Of a stretch of DNA of 64,000 bases, positions 44,289 through 53,195 are shown piece after piece; within the stretch, counting starts at the first letter, position 1, and every line of letters starts with the position of its first letter. The notes beneath the pieces are model-generated. The model was given only the letters and a program-made list of their open reading frames with translations, had not been told where the DNA came from and ran no database searches. Origin of the DNA: Micavibrio sp. UBA6147 (lineage in GTDB: Bacteria; Pseudomonadota; Alphaproteobacteria; Micavibrionales; UBA1664); contig DIUX01000004.1 in the NCBI GenBank assembly GCA_002423185.1, forward strand, positions 372,001 to 436,000, written 5' to 3'. A program made the position numbers and the translations under genes.

Positions 44289-44744
44289 ATGAAAGGTGTA
44301 ATCATTGCCGTATTGGCTCTGTTGGTCATCGGCGGCGGCGGCGCGGGGGCGTATTTCTTTTTACAGCCCAAAGACGCGAACGCAGAAACAGTCGCAGAAG
44401 CAGAAAAGCCAAAGGATAAAAGCCAAGTCGCCTATGTCGAGATGGATCCGTTTATCTTGTCCGTTGTCGGCAAGTCACAAGCGCATCAGGTTATCAGCAT
44501 CGCCGTGGCACTTGAGGTGTCCGACCCGTTGAACGTGCAAAAGGTTGAACAAAAGCGCCCGAAATTGACGGATGCGTTTTTGACCGAGATGTACGGCGCG
44601 TTCGGTAAAAAGGCGGCGGATCAGGGGGGACAAGTCGCCATTGATATGGTGCGTCAAAAACTCAAGCGAATCACCAATGATGTTATGGGTGAGGGCGTGG
44701 TCGATGATGTGTTGATGCAGATGTTGAATCAGCACCCAGTCTAA
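44289..44744 (+). CDS. FliL-like flagellar basal-body-associated protein
   Basis: 151 residues: a membrane anchor (GVIIAVLALLVIGGGGAGAYFFL) and a periplasmic FliL domain with YVEMDPFILSVVG, IAVALEVSDPLNVQKV and RPKLTDAFLTEMYG. FliL assists stator-rotor coupling at high load. The gene stands alone, with no other flagellar genes beside it, and is followed by two terminator-like hairpins. Confidence 0.82.
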   Translation: MKGVIIAVLALLVIGGGGAGAYFFLQPKDANAETVAEAEKPKDKSQVAYVEMDPFILSVVGKSQAHQVISIAVALEVSDPLNVQKVEQKRPKLTDAFLTEMYGAFGKKAADQGGQVAIDMVRQKLKRITNDVMGEGVVDDVLMQMLNQHPV

Positions 44745-44774
44745 GACGATCCACATAGCCTTATTTCACGCATT

Positions 44775-44803
44775 AAAAGCCTCCATTTTGGAGGCTTTTC
44801 AAT
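44775..44803 (+). terminator. Rho-independent terminator after fliL-like gene
   Basis: A perfect 10-bp stem (44775-44784 with 44790-44799, arm AAAAGCCTCC) with a 5-base loop. The T-run is partly inside the stem. Confidence 0.8.
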
Positions 44804-44862
44804 GTTTTAGACGTTGTTTTTCTGTGAAAGCATACACTGTATTGTTGCAATGCAATATCTTC

Positions 44863-44882
44863 GCCGCTTGCGCGGCTTTTTT
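44863..44882 (+). terminator. Second terminator hairpin before hppA
   Basis: GCCGC (44863-44867) pairs with GCGGC (44872-44876) around TTGC, followed by six T. It lies 64 bp downstream of the first terminator on the same strand. Confidence 0.6.
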
Positions 44883-44974
44883 GTTTGTGTTCTATAGTCC
44901 TGTTTTATTTGAATAAAAATAAGAACAAAATTCGAGTCATTCAACGATTCACTAAACGATAAGGGACTGTAACC

Positions 44975-47065
44975 ATGTCATATGAACAGATGATTATCCT
45001 TGCGGCCGGCTTTGTGGCCTTGCTGTACGGATTTATCGCCTCGCGCAGTGTGTTTTCTGCCGATGCAGGCAATGCCCGCATGCAGGAAATTGCCGCCGCT
45101 ATTCAAGAAGGGGCGAAAGCCTATCTCGACCGCCAATACCGTACCATCGGGATTGTCGGTGTTGTTGTTACCATCGCGCTTGGCCTGTTGCTTGGCTGGC
45201 ATGTCGCGATCGGCTTTATTATCGGGGCTGTTTGCTCGGGTATTGCCGGTTATGTCGGCATGAACGTGTCCGTTAAGGGCAACGTGCGTACGGCGCAGGC
45301 CGCAACCAAAGGCCTTGGTGAGGCTCTCGCCATTGCCTTTAAATCCGGTGCGATTACCGGCATGTTGGTTGTTGGTCTTGGCTTGCTCGGCGTGGCTGTC
45401 TATTACTTTGTGCTGTTGCAACAAGGGCATGACGGTCGTTATGTGATTGAGGCCTTGGTTGGTTTGGGCTTTGGTGCTTCGCTGATCTCTATCTTCGCAC
45501 GTTTGGGCGGCGGTATCTTCACCAAGGGTGCAGATGTCGGAGCCGACCTCGTGGGCAAGGTTGAGGCCGGTATCCCTGAGGATGATCCGCGCAACGCCGC
45601 CGTGATTGCCGACAACGTTGGTGACAACGTGGGCGATTGTGCCGGTATGGCCGCCGATTTGTTCGAAACATATGCCGTGACGGTTGTCGCCACCATGTTG
45701 ATCGGGTACAGCGTTTTTGACGCCAGCGCCCGTGAGTTCGTGATGTTGTTGCCGTTGACGATTGGTGCGCTGTGTATCTTCGCATCGGTTCTGGGAACAT
45801 TCTTTGTCCGTTTGGGCGCCAGCAAGTCCGTGATGGGTGCGCTGTATAAAGGGTTGATCGCCAGTGCGGTGTTCTCGTTCATCATGATTGCCGGTTTGCT
45901 GTCTTATTACGGTTTCGACCTTGAGCTTCAGCGCGTTACCGGTGAAATGGTCAATGGGTATGATTTGCTCGGCTGTGCCGCTGTTGGTCTGGGTGTGACC
46001 GGATTGATTGTCTGGATCACCGAGTATTACACATCGACATCGTTCCGTCCGGTGCGTTCGGTTGCGAAAGCCTCGGAAACAGGACACGGTACAAACGTTA
46101 TTCAGGGGCTCGCCATTTCGATGGAATCGACCGCTCTGCCAACGCTTGTGATCTGTGCCGGTATTTTCCTGTCGTATTCTGCGGCTGGTTTGTACGGAAT
46201 TGCGATGGCGGCGACGACGATGTTGTCCTTGGCGGGTATGGTTGTGGCGCTTGATGCGTTCGGCCCCGTGACGGACAATGCCGGCGGTATTGCCGAAATG
46301 GCGGATATGCCTGAGGAAGTCCGTGTGACGACCGATACGCTTGATGCGGTTGGTAACACCACAAAGGCTGTGACCAAGGGCTATGCTATTGGTTCGGCCG
46401 GTTTGGCGGCGCTCGTCTTGTTCGCGGCGTATACCGAGGAACTGACTCACTATCTGCCGAATCTTGATATTGTCTTTGAACTTCAAAACCCTTGGGTTGT
46501 GATAGGCTTGTTGATCGGTGGCTTGTTGCCATACCTGTTCAGCGCCTTGTCGATGACGGCTGTGGGGCGCGCTGCGTCCGCAGTGGTGGTCGAAGTTCGT
46601 CGCCAGTTCAAGGAAATCCCCGGCATCATGGAAGGCACAAGCAAGCCTGAATATGGCAAAGCCGTTGATATCCTGACCAAAGCCGCGATCAGCGAGATGA
46701 TCATTCCGTCCTTGTTGCCAGTTGTGGCACCGATTATTTTGTTCGGTGTTGTATTCTGCATTACGGGCGATGTTGTTCCCGCATTCCAAGCCTTGGGCGC
46801 GATGTTGCTCGGTACGATTGTGACGGGTATTTTCGTGGCGATCTCCATGACCTCCGGTGGCGGTGCATGGGACAATGCGAAGAAATTCATCGAAGAAGGC
46901 AACCATGGCGGCAAGGGCTCTGAGGCTCATAAAGCCGCTGTCACCGGCGACACAGTCGGCGACCCGTATAAAGATACGGCTGGCCCTGCGGTGAACCCGT
47001 TGATCAAAATCACCAACATTGTTGCGATTTTGTTGGTCGCCGTTGTGGCAAAGATGATGGCATAA
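44975..47065 (+). CDS. hppA: K+-independent H+-translocating inorganic pyrophosphatase
   Basis: A membrane pump that couples pyrophosphate hydrolysis to proton export. The 696-residue polytopic protein has the hallmark motifs GGGIFTKGADVGADLVGKVE, NVGDNVGDCAGMAADLFE, and the late DTVGDPYKDTAGPAVNPLIK that binds Mg-PPi. The cation-type position reads GNTTKAVTKG, with Lys where K+-dependent enzymes have Ala, which predicts the K+-independent type. About 16 hydrophobic segments are visible. It is single, with its own downstream terminator. Confidence 0.95.
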   Translation: MSYEQMIILAAGFVALLYGFIASRSVFSADAGNARMQEIAAAIQEGAKAYLDRQYRTIGIVGVVVTIALGLLLGWHVAIGFIIGAVCSGIAGYVGMNVSVKGNVRTAQAATKGLGEALAIAFKSGAITGMLVVGLGLLGVAVYYFVLLQQGHDGRYVIEALVGLGFGASLISIFARLGGGIFTKGADVGADLVGKVEAGIPEDDPRNAAVIADNVGDNVGDCAGMAADLFETYAVTVVATMLIGYSVFDASAREFVMLLPLTIGALCIFASVLGTFFVRLGASKSVMGALYKGLIASAVFSFIMIAGLLSYYGFDLELQRVTGEMVNGYDLLGCAAVGLGVTGLIVWITEYYTSTSFRPVRSVAKASETGHGTNVIQGLAISMESTALPTLVICAGIFLSYSAAGLYGIAMAATTMLSLAGMVVALDAFGPVTDNAGGIAEMADMPEEVRVTTDTLDAVGNTTKAVTKGYAIGSAGLAALVLFAAYTEELTHYLPNLDIVFELQNPWVVIGLLIGGLLPYLFSALSMTAVGRAASAVVVEVRRQFKEIPGIMEGTSKPEYGKAVDILTKAAISEMIIPSLLPVVAPIILFGVVFCITGDVVPAFQALGAMLLGTIVTGIFVAISMTSGGGAWDNAKKFIEEGNHGGKGSEAHKAAVTGDTVGDPYKDTAGPAVNPLIKITNIVAILLVAVVAKMMA

Positions 47066-47094
47066 GCCAACCCGTCTTGATCAAGAATAAAAGG

Positions 47095-47121
47095 AAAGCC
47101 CCGTTTTGCGGGGCTTTTTTT
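47095..47121 (+). terminator. Rho-independent terminator after hppA
   Basis: A 9-bp stem (47095-47103 with 47109-47117, arm AAAGCCCCG) with loop TTTTG, then a T-run. Confidence 0.85.
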
Positions 47122-47195
47122 GTGGTCTGAATGTCGCGATTTGGCTTGTTACGGCTGCCTTCGGGTCGTTGGATGCCTCGGCGGCTCGTATGGAC

Positions 47196-47747
47196 TTATT
47201 GCGAGGATTGCGGGTTGAAGCGCCCGACATTGCCGAGCAATTGCTGGATGACCGTGAGGTCTTGGCCGGAGGTCGGGGTGATGCGCCCTGAAATCGGCAC
47301 TTCATAGCCTTCGTGGTCAATCTCGCTGAGGCCGCTGACGAGGCCGCCTTCGTCAAAGGTGACGGACAGGATGCGCTTTTCCCGCACATCGGGGTCAAAA
47401 AACGCCGATTGCTCTGTTTTCAGGCCGACATAATACCAGACATTATCATCAAAAATGGATTTTGATGTCGGCGTACCAAGGATTCGCATGACATCGGCTT
47501 GGTGGTGGGTTCCGGGGATGACCTCTTTCACTTGCTCATCGGCGACGAGGTTGCCGCGTGTGGCCTTGATGGGCGCGCAGCTGGGCAATATCGTCAAAGC
47601 GCCGCACAGCACAACGGAACACAGCAGCGCAGCGGCGATGGTTTTGCGCAACGGGTGCGGCAGGCGCGGTTTTGCGCGCGCGGCAAGCGCATCTTCGGCT
47701 GGGTTGTTATATATGGTCGCATCAATGGGGTTTTTCATCGTATTCAC
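47196..47747 (-). CDS. bamE: Outer-membrane assembly factor BamE (SmpA/OmlA) lipoprotein
   Basis: A 183-residue lipoprotein of the BAM complex. A long hydrophobic leader (LLCSVVLCGALTI) ends in LPSCAP, a plausible lipobox, followed by the BamE core: PGTHHQADVMRILGTPTSKSIFDDNVWYY and VTFDEGGLVSG. The region before the leader (about 34 residues) is unusually long for a lipoprotein signal; a TTG start near LRKTIAAALL would shorten it. The C-terminal NPQSSQ tail is short and polar. Confidence 0.83.
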   Translation of the reverse strand: MNTMKNPIDATIYNNPAEDALAARAKPRLPHPLRKTIAAALLCSVVLCGALTILPSCAPIKATRGNLVADEQVKEVIPGTHHQADVMRILGTPTSKSIFDDNVWYYVGLKTEQSAFFDPDVREKRILSVTFDEGGLVSGLSEIDHEGYEVPISGRITPTSGQDLTVIQQLLGNVGRFNPQSSQ

Positions 47748-47878
47748 TTTACAGTCTTGATCGAAAACTTTATCACTATACCTGTTTCTTATGCATAATC
47801 AAGCGTTCCGCAGGGGGCATTGACCATGACAAAGAAACAAGACGAATGTGAAACAGTCGGCAAAGAGGCAGGCTCCCC

Positions 47879-48532
47879 ATGATCTTCGGATTTAAAAATA
47901 AAAAGCAGGATAAACAGGCATCGGCCATTGCGTATGCCATGTATTGCGGTGCCGTGAAACGCGCTCGCCAAGAGGCTTTGTACAAGGATTACGGCATTGC
48001 CGACACGATTGATGCGCGGTTTGACCTTTTGGTTCTTCATGTCGCCATGATTTTGCACCGTCTGGAGCGATGCGAGGATCATGTTTTAGCGGCACTGACG
48101 GGACAGAAATTATTCGATACTTTCTTTCAGGACATGGACCAATCCTTGCGCGAAAAGGGCGTCGGGGATATGGGCGTGCCAAAGCATATGAAGCGGATGC
48201 TGGAGGGGTTTAACGGGCGTCATACGTCTTACCGCCTTGCCTTTGACGCGCTTGAAAACGGCGAATCCGGTGCGAGTGAACGCCTCAACGATGTTTTGGG
48301 GCGGAATATTCATCGCGATGTTACGAGTGATGTGCAGGACGACCCGCGTCCTGATTCGGCGGCGGGCGCTTCGTTTGATGTGCGCAGTCTTTCCGGTTAT
48401 GTGGTGTCGTGCTTGGCGTTGCTCGGCGCAATGGCGGATGATGTGTTGCTCAGCGATTCTTTTTCATACGGTACAGGCCGCACCGCAGACGCAGATAAAA
48501 ATAAAGAAGAGATCGGCGGAAAGGCGGCCTGA
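47879..48532 (+). CDS. CBP3-like ubiquinol-cytochrome c chaperone family protein
   Basis: 217 residues with the CBP3/UPF0174 pattern: a helical start (AMYCGAVKRARQEALYKDYGI), DTIDARFDLLVLHVAMILHRLE, TFFQDMDQSLREKGVGDMGVPKHMKRMLEGFNGR and SYRLAF. In alphaproteobacteria and mitochondria this protein assists cytochrome b assembly into the bc1 complex. Its stop is one base before the next gene's start codon (DUF177), consistent with translational coupling. Confidence 0.9.
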   Translation: MIFGFKNKKQDKQASAIAYAMYCGAVKRARQEALYKDYGIADTIDARFDLLVLHVAMILHRLERCEDHVLAALTGQKLFDTFFQDMDQSLREKGVGDMGVPKHMKRMLEGFNGRHTSYRLAFDALENGESGASERLNDVLGRNIHRDVTSDVQDDPRPDSAAGASFDVRSLSGYVVSCLALLGAMADDVLLSDSFSYGTGRTADADKNKEEIGGKAA

Positions 48533-48533
48533 T

Positions 48534-49118
48534 ATGGCAAAGATTAAACCGGAATATTCCTATGTCTTGGCGGCGGATGCCGTCACGGTGGCGCCAAAAA
48601 AAATATCACTGTCGATTGATGCGGCGGAGGTTACGGCGCTGTGCAAACGCCTAGGCATTACGGACATACGCGATTTTGAGGCGGTTATTCAGTCCAAGCG
48701 TATGGCGGATGGATGCACCATTCATATCAGCGGCGCGGTGAAAGCGATGATTGAGCAGCCCTGCGTTGTGACATTAGAGCCGGTCATTGAGCCATTGGAC
48801 GAGATATTTGATGCTTATTTTCTGGACGAAGAACGCGTGTCGTCTTTTTTAAAGGCGCAGCGCCAGAAAAAAGAGATGGATGAGGATGCCTTGCAAGAGC
48901 GCGAACTTCCCGAAGACCATGAAGACCCCGAACCGATTATCGGCGGCAAGATTGATGTGGGCGAATTGGTGGCGCAGGCCTTGGCGGTCGGGATTAATCC
49001 TTATCCACGCTCGGACGAGGCAAAAAAACGTAATCCGGATGAACCGATTTATAAAGACCCCGATGTTAAGGTTTTTGCGGTTTTGAAAGACTATAAATTC
49101 CCTGAAGGTAAGGGGTAG
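48534..49118 (+). CDS. DUF177 (YceD-like) protein
   Basis: 194 residues beginning MAKIKPEYSYVLAADAVTVAPKK. The DUF177 core has IHISGAVKAMIEQPCVVTLEPV and an acidic EPLDEIFDAYF, then a long polar linker and GELVAQALAVGINPYPRSDEAKK. DUF177 proteins are usually encoded right before rpmF and are implicated in ribosome RNA processing or large-subunit biogenesis. Here rpmF follows after a 240-bp gap with its own candidate promoter. Confidence 0.87.
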   Translation: MAKIKPEYSYVLAADAVTVAPKKISLSIDAAEVTALCKRLGITDIRDFEAVIQSKRMADGCTIHISGAVKAMIEQPCVVTLEPVIEPLDEIFDAYFLDEERVSSFLKAQRQKKEMDEDALQERELPEDHEDPEPIIGGKIDVGELVAQALAVGINPYPRSDEAKKRNPDEPIYKDPDVKVFAVLKDYKFPEGKG

Positions 49119-49219
49119 GAGAAAGTGGCACAGATCCGGCTTTTTTGTGTTCGTGCAAGGCGGTAAAAATTATGCGGGTATTTTGTCGGTGTGAGGTTTC
49201 CTGAATTTAAGGAAAAAGC

Positions 49220-49248
49220 TTGCAAGGCGTTACAAAATCATTTAATAA
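49220..49248 (+). promoter_or_regulatory. Candidate promoter for rpmF
   Basis: TTGCAA (49220-49225), 17-base spacer, TAATAA (49243-49248), about 110 bp before the rpmF start. Moderate match to sigma70 consensus. Confidence 0.35.
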
Positions 49249-49358
49249 ACAGCGCTTGAGCCGTGATACATGTTTTTCATGTCATGCTCGGTGTCGGCCG
49301 AAACGGCCACAAAAACAGATTTTATTTTAACGGAAAACATAACGTAAGGATCGGGACA

Positions 49359-49538
49359 ATGGCTGTTCCTAAGAGAAAAACGACCCCCTCAAAACGCAAC
49401 ATGCGTCGCTCTCACGATGCGCTGGAATCAACCAACTGGGTTGAAGACGCGCATTCCGGTGAAGCCAAAAGACGCCACCACATCGATTTGAAGACCGGCA
49501 TGTATAAAGGTCGTCAAGTCCTTGACGTCAAAGAATAA
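49359..49538 (+). CDS. rpmF: 50S ribosomal protein L32
   Basis: 59 residues starting MAVPKRKTTPSKRNMRRSHD, the invariant bL32 opening, with NWVEDAHSGEAKRRHHIDLKTGMYKGR. It lacks the zinc cysteines, as in alphaproteobacterial L32. An upstream in-frame TTG/other start at 49263 would extend the frame but is clearly wrong. A structured terminator/attenuator follows at 49566. Confidence 0.96.
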   Translation: MAVPKRKTTPSKRNMRRSHDALESTNWVEDAHSGEAKRRHHIDLKTGMYKGRQVLDVKE

Positions 49539-49565
49539 GCCACTTATCGTAGCGATACTGTGAAA

Positions 49566-49611
49566 AAGTCCGCCGGACTGCGAAGTCCTCTTATAGACAG
49601 GCGGGCTTTTT
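49566..49611 (+). terminator. Composite hairpin/terminator between rpmF and plsX
   Basis: AAGTCCGCC (49566-49574) pairs with GGCGGGCTT (49600-49608, one G-U pair) around an inner perfect hairpin GGACT/AGTCC (49575-49579 with 49584-49588). A T-run follows. It may attenuate read-through from rpmF into plsX. Confidence 0.65.
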
Positions 49612-49683
49612 GTTTTCAGTGCGGGCCGGCGCTTTCTCCGGTCTTGGTCTATATCGGATTGGAAAAATCGGGCTGCCATTGCC

Positions 49684-50754
49684 ATGTCTGACAAGCACGC
49701 TACAAAAATAAGAATCGCTCTTGACGCTATGGGCGGCGATAACGGGCCGGATGCCGTGATTCCGGGCGCTGCTCTTGCGGCGAAGAAATACAAAAAGGCT
49801 GAGTTCCTTTTGTTCGGACGCTCCCATGTGATCGAACCTATCCTTGATAAATATCCTGATCTTAAAAAACGCAGTGTTGTTCACCACACCGATGATGTGG
49901 TCGCCAGCGATGAGCGCCCGTCGATTGCGCTGCGCACAGGGCGTAAGTCCAGTATGCGGATGGCGATTAATGCGGTGGCCGAAGGGCGCGCCGATTGTGT
50001 GGTGTCGTCCGGCAATACCGGCGCGTTGATGGCAACGGCGAAGCTGGTTTTGAAATGCCTCCCCGGTATTCATCGCCCTGCGATTGCGAGCCTTTTGCCG
50101 ACGGTGAAGGGCAGCACGATGATGCTTGACCTTGGCGCGAATATTTCCTGTGACTCTGAAAACCTTGTGCAGTTCTCTATTTTGGGCGCGGTTTATGCCA
50201 AGGCTGTGTCCGGCATCACCCGTCCCACGGTCGGGCTGTTGAATGTCGGGTCGGAGGATATGAAGGGGCATGATACGCTGCGTGAGGCGCTGTCGATTTT
50301 GTCGGCCATCAAATTCCCCGGTGAGTTTAAAGGCTTTGTTGAGGGCGATGACATCGGCAAGGGAACGGTTGATGTTGTGGTGACGGACGGGTTTACCGGT
50401 AATGTCGCCTTGAAAACCGCCGAAGGGATCGCCACACTTTTTGTGAAGACGTTGAAGGCGGAGTTCAGCCGTTCATTGCTGTCTAAGCTGGCCTATTTGA
50501 TCAGTCTTCGCCAATTCAACGCAGTGCGGAAACGGCTTGACCACCGCGTCTATAATGGCGGCCTGTTTTTGGGGCTGAACGGTGTGTGCATTAAGAGTCA
50601 TGGCAGCGCCGATGCGTTTGCCTTCTCGCACGCGGTGATTGCCGGCATAAAAATGTCGGAAAACGGATTTAATGCGATCGTGGCCAAGGAAATTGAATAC
50701 CTGACTGAACAGGAATCGTTCGTTTCCGTGGTGAACGAAAGGGTTAGTGTATGA
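49684..50754 (+). CDS. plsX: Phosphate acyltransferase PlsX
   Basis: Makes acyl-phosphate from acyl-ACP for phospholipid synthesis. 356 residues with IRIALDAMGGDNGPDAVIPGA, ASDERPSIALRTGRKSSMRMA, VSSGNTGALMA and GDDIGKGTVDVVVTDGFTGNVALK. Its stop overlaps the fabH start in an ATGA junction, so the two are translationally coupled. Confidence 0.96.
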   Translation: MSDKHATKIRIALDAMGGDNGPDAVIPGAALAAKKYKKAEFLLFGRSHVIEPILDKYPDLKKRSVVHHTDDVVASDERPSIALRTGRKSSMRMAINAVAEGRADCVVSSGNTGALMATAKLVLKCLPGIHRPAIASLLPTVKGSTMMLDLGANISCDSENLVQFSILGAVYAKAVSGITRPTVGLLNVGSEDMKGHDTLREALSILSAIKFPGEFKGFVEGDDIGKGTVDVVVTDGFTGNVALKTAEGIATLFVKTLKAEFSRSLLSKLAYLISLRQFNAVRKRLDHRVYNGGLFLGLNGVCIKSHGSADAFAFSHAVIAGIKMSENGFNAIVAKEIEYLTEQESFVSVVNERVSV

Positions 50755-51746
50755 GCCTTGCTGCCCCTGCCATACGGGCGGTGATTGACGGAGTCGGTCA
50801 CTACCTTCCCGACCTTATTGTGACCAATAAGGACCTCGAACAAAAAATTGATACGACTGACGAATGGATTACCCAGCGCACGGGTATTCGCCAGCGCCAT
50901 ATCGCGGCGGATGGACAGGCAACGTCTGATCTGGCGGTGCGGGCGGCCTTGGATGCGCTGAGCTCATCATCGTTGAAGGCTGCGGATATTGATGCGGTGA
51001 TTGTCGCGACAACCACGCCCGACCGGACGTTTCCAGCAACGGCGACAACGGTTCAGGCGCGCCTTGGCACGTCCAAGAACGGCTTTGCGTTTGATGTTCA
51101 GGCCGTTTGTTCGGGGTTTATTTATGCTTTGTCGGTTGCCAATGCGATGATCGTGACGGGGCAGGTGAAAAGCATTTTGGTGATCGGCGCGGAAAAAATG
51201 TCCGCGATTTTGGATTGGGACGACCGCGCAACATGCGTGTTGTTTGGCGATGGCGCTGGGGCTGTCGTGCTCAAGGCCGAAACCGCCGCAAAGGGTGATT
51301 TGAGCGATCGGGGTATTTTTTCGACCCATTTACACTCCGATGGCCACCATAACGACCTTCTTTATACCGATGGCGGGCCGTCCAGCACGCAAACGACCGG
51401 TTTTATTCGCATGGAGGGCAAAGAAGTCTTTCGCCATGCGGTGCAGTGCTTGAGTGATGTGGTTGAGGAAACCTTGGCTGCGCATCATATCAAGGCGGAC
51501 GCGATTGACTTTTTAGTGCCGCATCAGGCAAATTTACGCATCATCGAAGGAACGGCCAAAAAACTCGCCATGAGCATCGATCGCGTTGTTGTGACGGTGG
51601 ATCGCCATGGCAATACATCGGCGGCGTCCATTCCTTTGGCTCTGTCCACGGCTGTCAAAGACGGGCGCATCAAGAAGGGGCATTTACTCTTGCTTGAGGC
51701 TATGGGCGGCGGTTTTACGTGGGGCTCGGCGCTGGTTCGGTTCTAG
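50751..51746 (+). CDS. fabH: Beta-ketoacyl-ACP synthase III
   Basis: Initiates fatty acid synthesis from acetyl-CoA and malonyl-ACP. The 331-residue FabH has the catalytic triad Cys120 in DVQAVCSGFIYAL, His in VPHQANLRII and Asn in HGNTSAASIPLAL. Also present is TDEWITQRTGIRQRH near residue 35-50. It is in the usual plsX-fabH-ihfA order; ihfA follows after a 179-bp gap that carries its own promoter. Confidence 0.96.
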   Translation: MSLAAPAIRAVIDGVGHYLPDLIVTNKDLEQKIDTTDEWITQRTGIRQRHIAADGQATSDLAVRAALDALSSSSLKAADIDAVIVATTTPDRTFPATATTVQARLGTSKNGFAFDVQAVCSGFIYALSVANAMIVTGQVKSILVIGAEKMSAILDWDDRATCVLFGDGAGAVVLKAETAAKGDLSDRGIFSTHLHSDGHHNDLLYTDGGPSSTQTTGFIRMEGKEVFRHAVQCLSDVVEETLAAHHIKADAIDFLVPHQANLRIIEGTAKKLAMSIDRVVVTVDRHGNTSAASIPLALSTAVKDGRIKKGHLLLLEAMGGGFTWGSALVRF

Positions 51747-51869
51747 GCGCGGCGCTTGGTTGGTCTTGTGCAGGACGCGCGGGCGGCTCTGAGATCGGGG
51801 CTTTCCCTACGTTACCGAAAAGATTCGCATTTTTATATTCACTGCCTTAAAAAAAGATCAAGGAATTTG

Positions 51870-51898
51870 TTGACCTTGGACTTGACCGTTGTTATGTT
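51870..51898 (+). promoter_or_regulatory. Sigma70-like promoter for ihfA
   Basis: TTGACC (51870-51875), 17-base spacer, TATGTT (51893-51898), ending 28 bases before the ihfA start. Both hexamers match consensus at five and four positions. Confidence 0.55.
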
Positions 51899-51925
51899 GA
51901 TTTTATTCAACGAAAAGAGGCTGTT

Positions 51926-52228
51926 ATGAGCAATAGTACAATCACTCGCGTAGATCTTGCTGAAGCCGTGTATCAAAGGGTGGGTTTGTCCCGCTCTGAA
52001 TCCTCCGCTTTGGTCGAAAGCACCTTGCAGGAAATCTCCGATGCGCTGGTCGCGGGGGACAATGTCAAGATTTCTTCCTTCGGGAGTTTTAACATCCGCG
52101 AAAAATCCGAACGCATTGGCCGTAACCCGAAAACAGGCGTTGAGGCCACGATTACACCGCGTAAAGTTGTTGTCTTCAAGGCCAGCCAAGTCCTTAAAGG
52201 CAAAATTCACGATAGTGAAGAGGGCTAA
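51926..52228 (+). CDS. ihfA: Integration host factor, alpha subunit
   Basis: A nucleoid protein that bends DNA as IhfA-IhfB. 100 residues with the HU/IHF fold: ITRVDLAEAVYQRVGLSRSESSALVE, the beta-arm GSFNIREKSERIGRNPKTGVE, then ATITPRKVVVFKASQVLKGKI. An AAAGAGG ribosome-binding site precedes the ATG. Co-transcribed with a Gly-rich protein gene three bases downstream. Confidence 0.95.
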   Translation: MSNSTITRVDLAEAVYQRVGLSRSESSALVESTLQEISDALVAGDNVKISSFGSFNIREKSERIGRNPKTGVEATITPRKVVVFKASQVLKGKIHDSEEG

Positions 52229-52231
52229 GCC

Positions 52232-52654
52232 ATGGAAGAAGGTTGGGGCGGCGGCGGAAGCCAGACATTCGGTGGTGATAGTCGGGATTCCGGCAGCAGA
52301 AGCGCTGAATTTAATGACGGACGTCGGGCATCCGGCGGCGGAAGCCAAACATTTGGTGGCGGCGACCATGATGAAGACGATGGTGGCATACAGCGCTATC
52401 GCCCATTGCAAGAGCGTATCGCGCCAAAGCCGGCGCAAGATGTGCGGCGCGAGGACTTGCTCAAGGAATTGGAGAATGTCCGCCGCGTAACCGCGAAATT
52501 GCTTGAGGATTTCAACGGGGCGTATTCGGATAAGAGAGCAGCATACGCCAATGCTTATTTCCGCGGCGTTCATATGGAGGCGATGTTGGTAGAACTTCTC
52601 GAAAGCCGCTCCGCACCCACAAAACGCCCGATCGCGGGAAGAAAACCGTTTTAG
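52232..52654 (+). CDS. Hypothetical protein with a Gly-rich repeat N-terminus
   Basis: 140 residues. The first ~50 are Gly/Ser/Asp-rich and contain the repeated motif GGGSQTFGG twice (about residues 7-15 and 35-43). A polar linker follows, then a helical C-terminal part (LLKELENVRRVTAKLLEDFNGAYSDKRAAYANAYFRG) ending in RKPF. No membrane segment. It sits between ihfA and the MerR gene and is presumably in their operon. Not recognised; the helical part may be the functional domain. Confidence 0.65.
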   Translation: MEEGWGGGGSQTFGGDSRDSGSRSAEFNDGRRASGGGSQTFGGGDHDEDDGGIQRYRPLQERIAPKPAQDVRREDLLKELENVRRVTAKLLEDFNGAYSDKRAAYANAYFRGVHMEAMLVELLESRSAPTKRPIAGRKPF

Positions 52655-52709
52655 AATAAGATATTATTATCGCAAGATAAGAACAAAGTTTAAAAGGAAG
52701 GACACCACC

Positions 52710-53195
52710 ATGACCCGTCAAAGCGCATCCGCAAAGAAAGCCCCATCGGCATTCAGAACCATCAGTGAAGTGGCAGACGAACTGGAAGTCCAGCAACACG
52801 TCCTGCGTTTTTGGGAAACCAAATTCACCCAGATCAAGCCATTGAAGCGCGGCGGCGGGCGTCGTTATTACCGTCCTGAGGATATTTCCTTGCTCAAACA
52901 CATTCATGATTTGCTGTACAAGCAAGGCTATACGATTAAGGGCGTGCAAAAGCTCCTGAAAGGCCAAACGCGCAACCAGATTGCCGCCAACGTCAATGAC
53001 GATGCCGACATGGTCGGTGTTGAGGCGGCGGCCGAGCAATCCCCTGTAAGCCTCAAAGTGTCGAACGTGACCGCGATGCCGGCACAGGCACAGCTTCAGG
53101 CGCAGGGCAAAGAAAAAGCAGCGCTCAAGGCTATGCTCGCCGACCTTAAGGAGCTTCGCTCTTTGATTGGTGACGTTGCACAAGCTGCGGGCTAG
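52710..53195 (+). CDS. MerR-family transcriptional regulator
   Basis: 161 residues; the N-terminal MerR winged helix reads FRTISEVADELEVQQHVLRFWETKFTQIKPLKRGGGRRYYRPEDI with LLYKQGYTIKGVQKLL. A short C-terminal region has no cysteine metal site, so the ligand is not evident. The GGGRRYYRPEDISLLKHIH motif and the location after ihfA are the same as in other alphaproteobacteria. Confidence 0.9.
   Translation: MTRQSASAKKAPSAFRTISEVADELEVQQHVLRFWETKFTQIKPLKRGGGRRYYRPEDISLLKHIHDLLYKQGYTIKGVQKLLKGQTRNQIAANVNDDADMVGVEAAAEQSPVSLKVSNVTAMPAQAQLQAQGKEKAALKAMLADLKELRSLIGDVAQAAG

Noticed and set aside
44978..46930. 650-aa minus-strand frame opposite hppA
   Set aside because: Antisense to a clearly conserved gene; a His/Gln/Asn-rich composition typical of reverse-frame shadows in biased codon usage.
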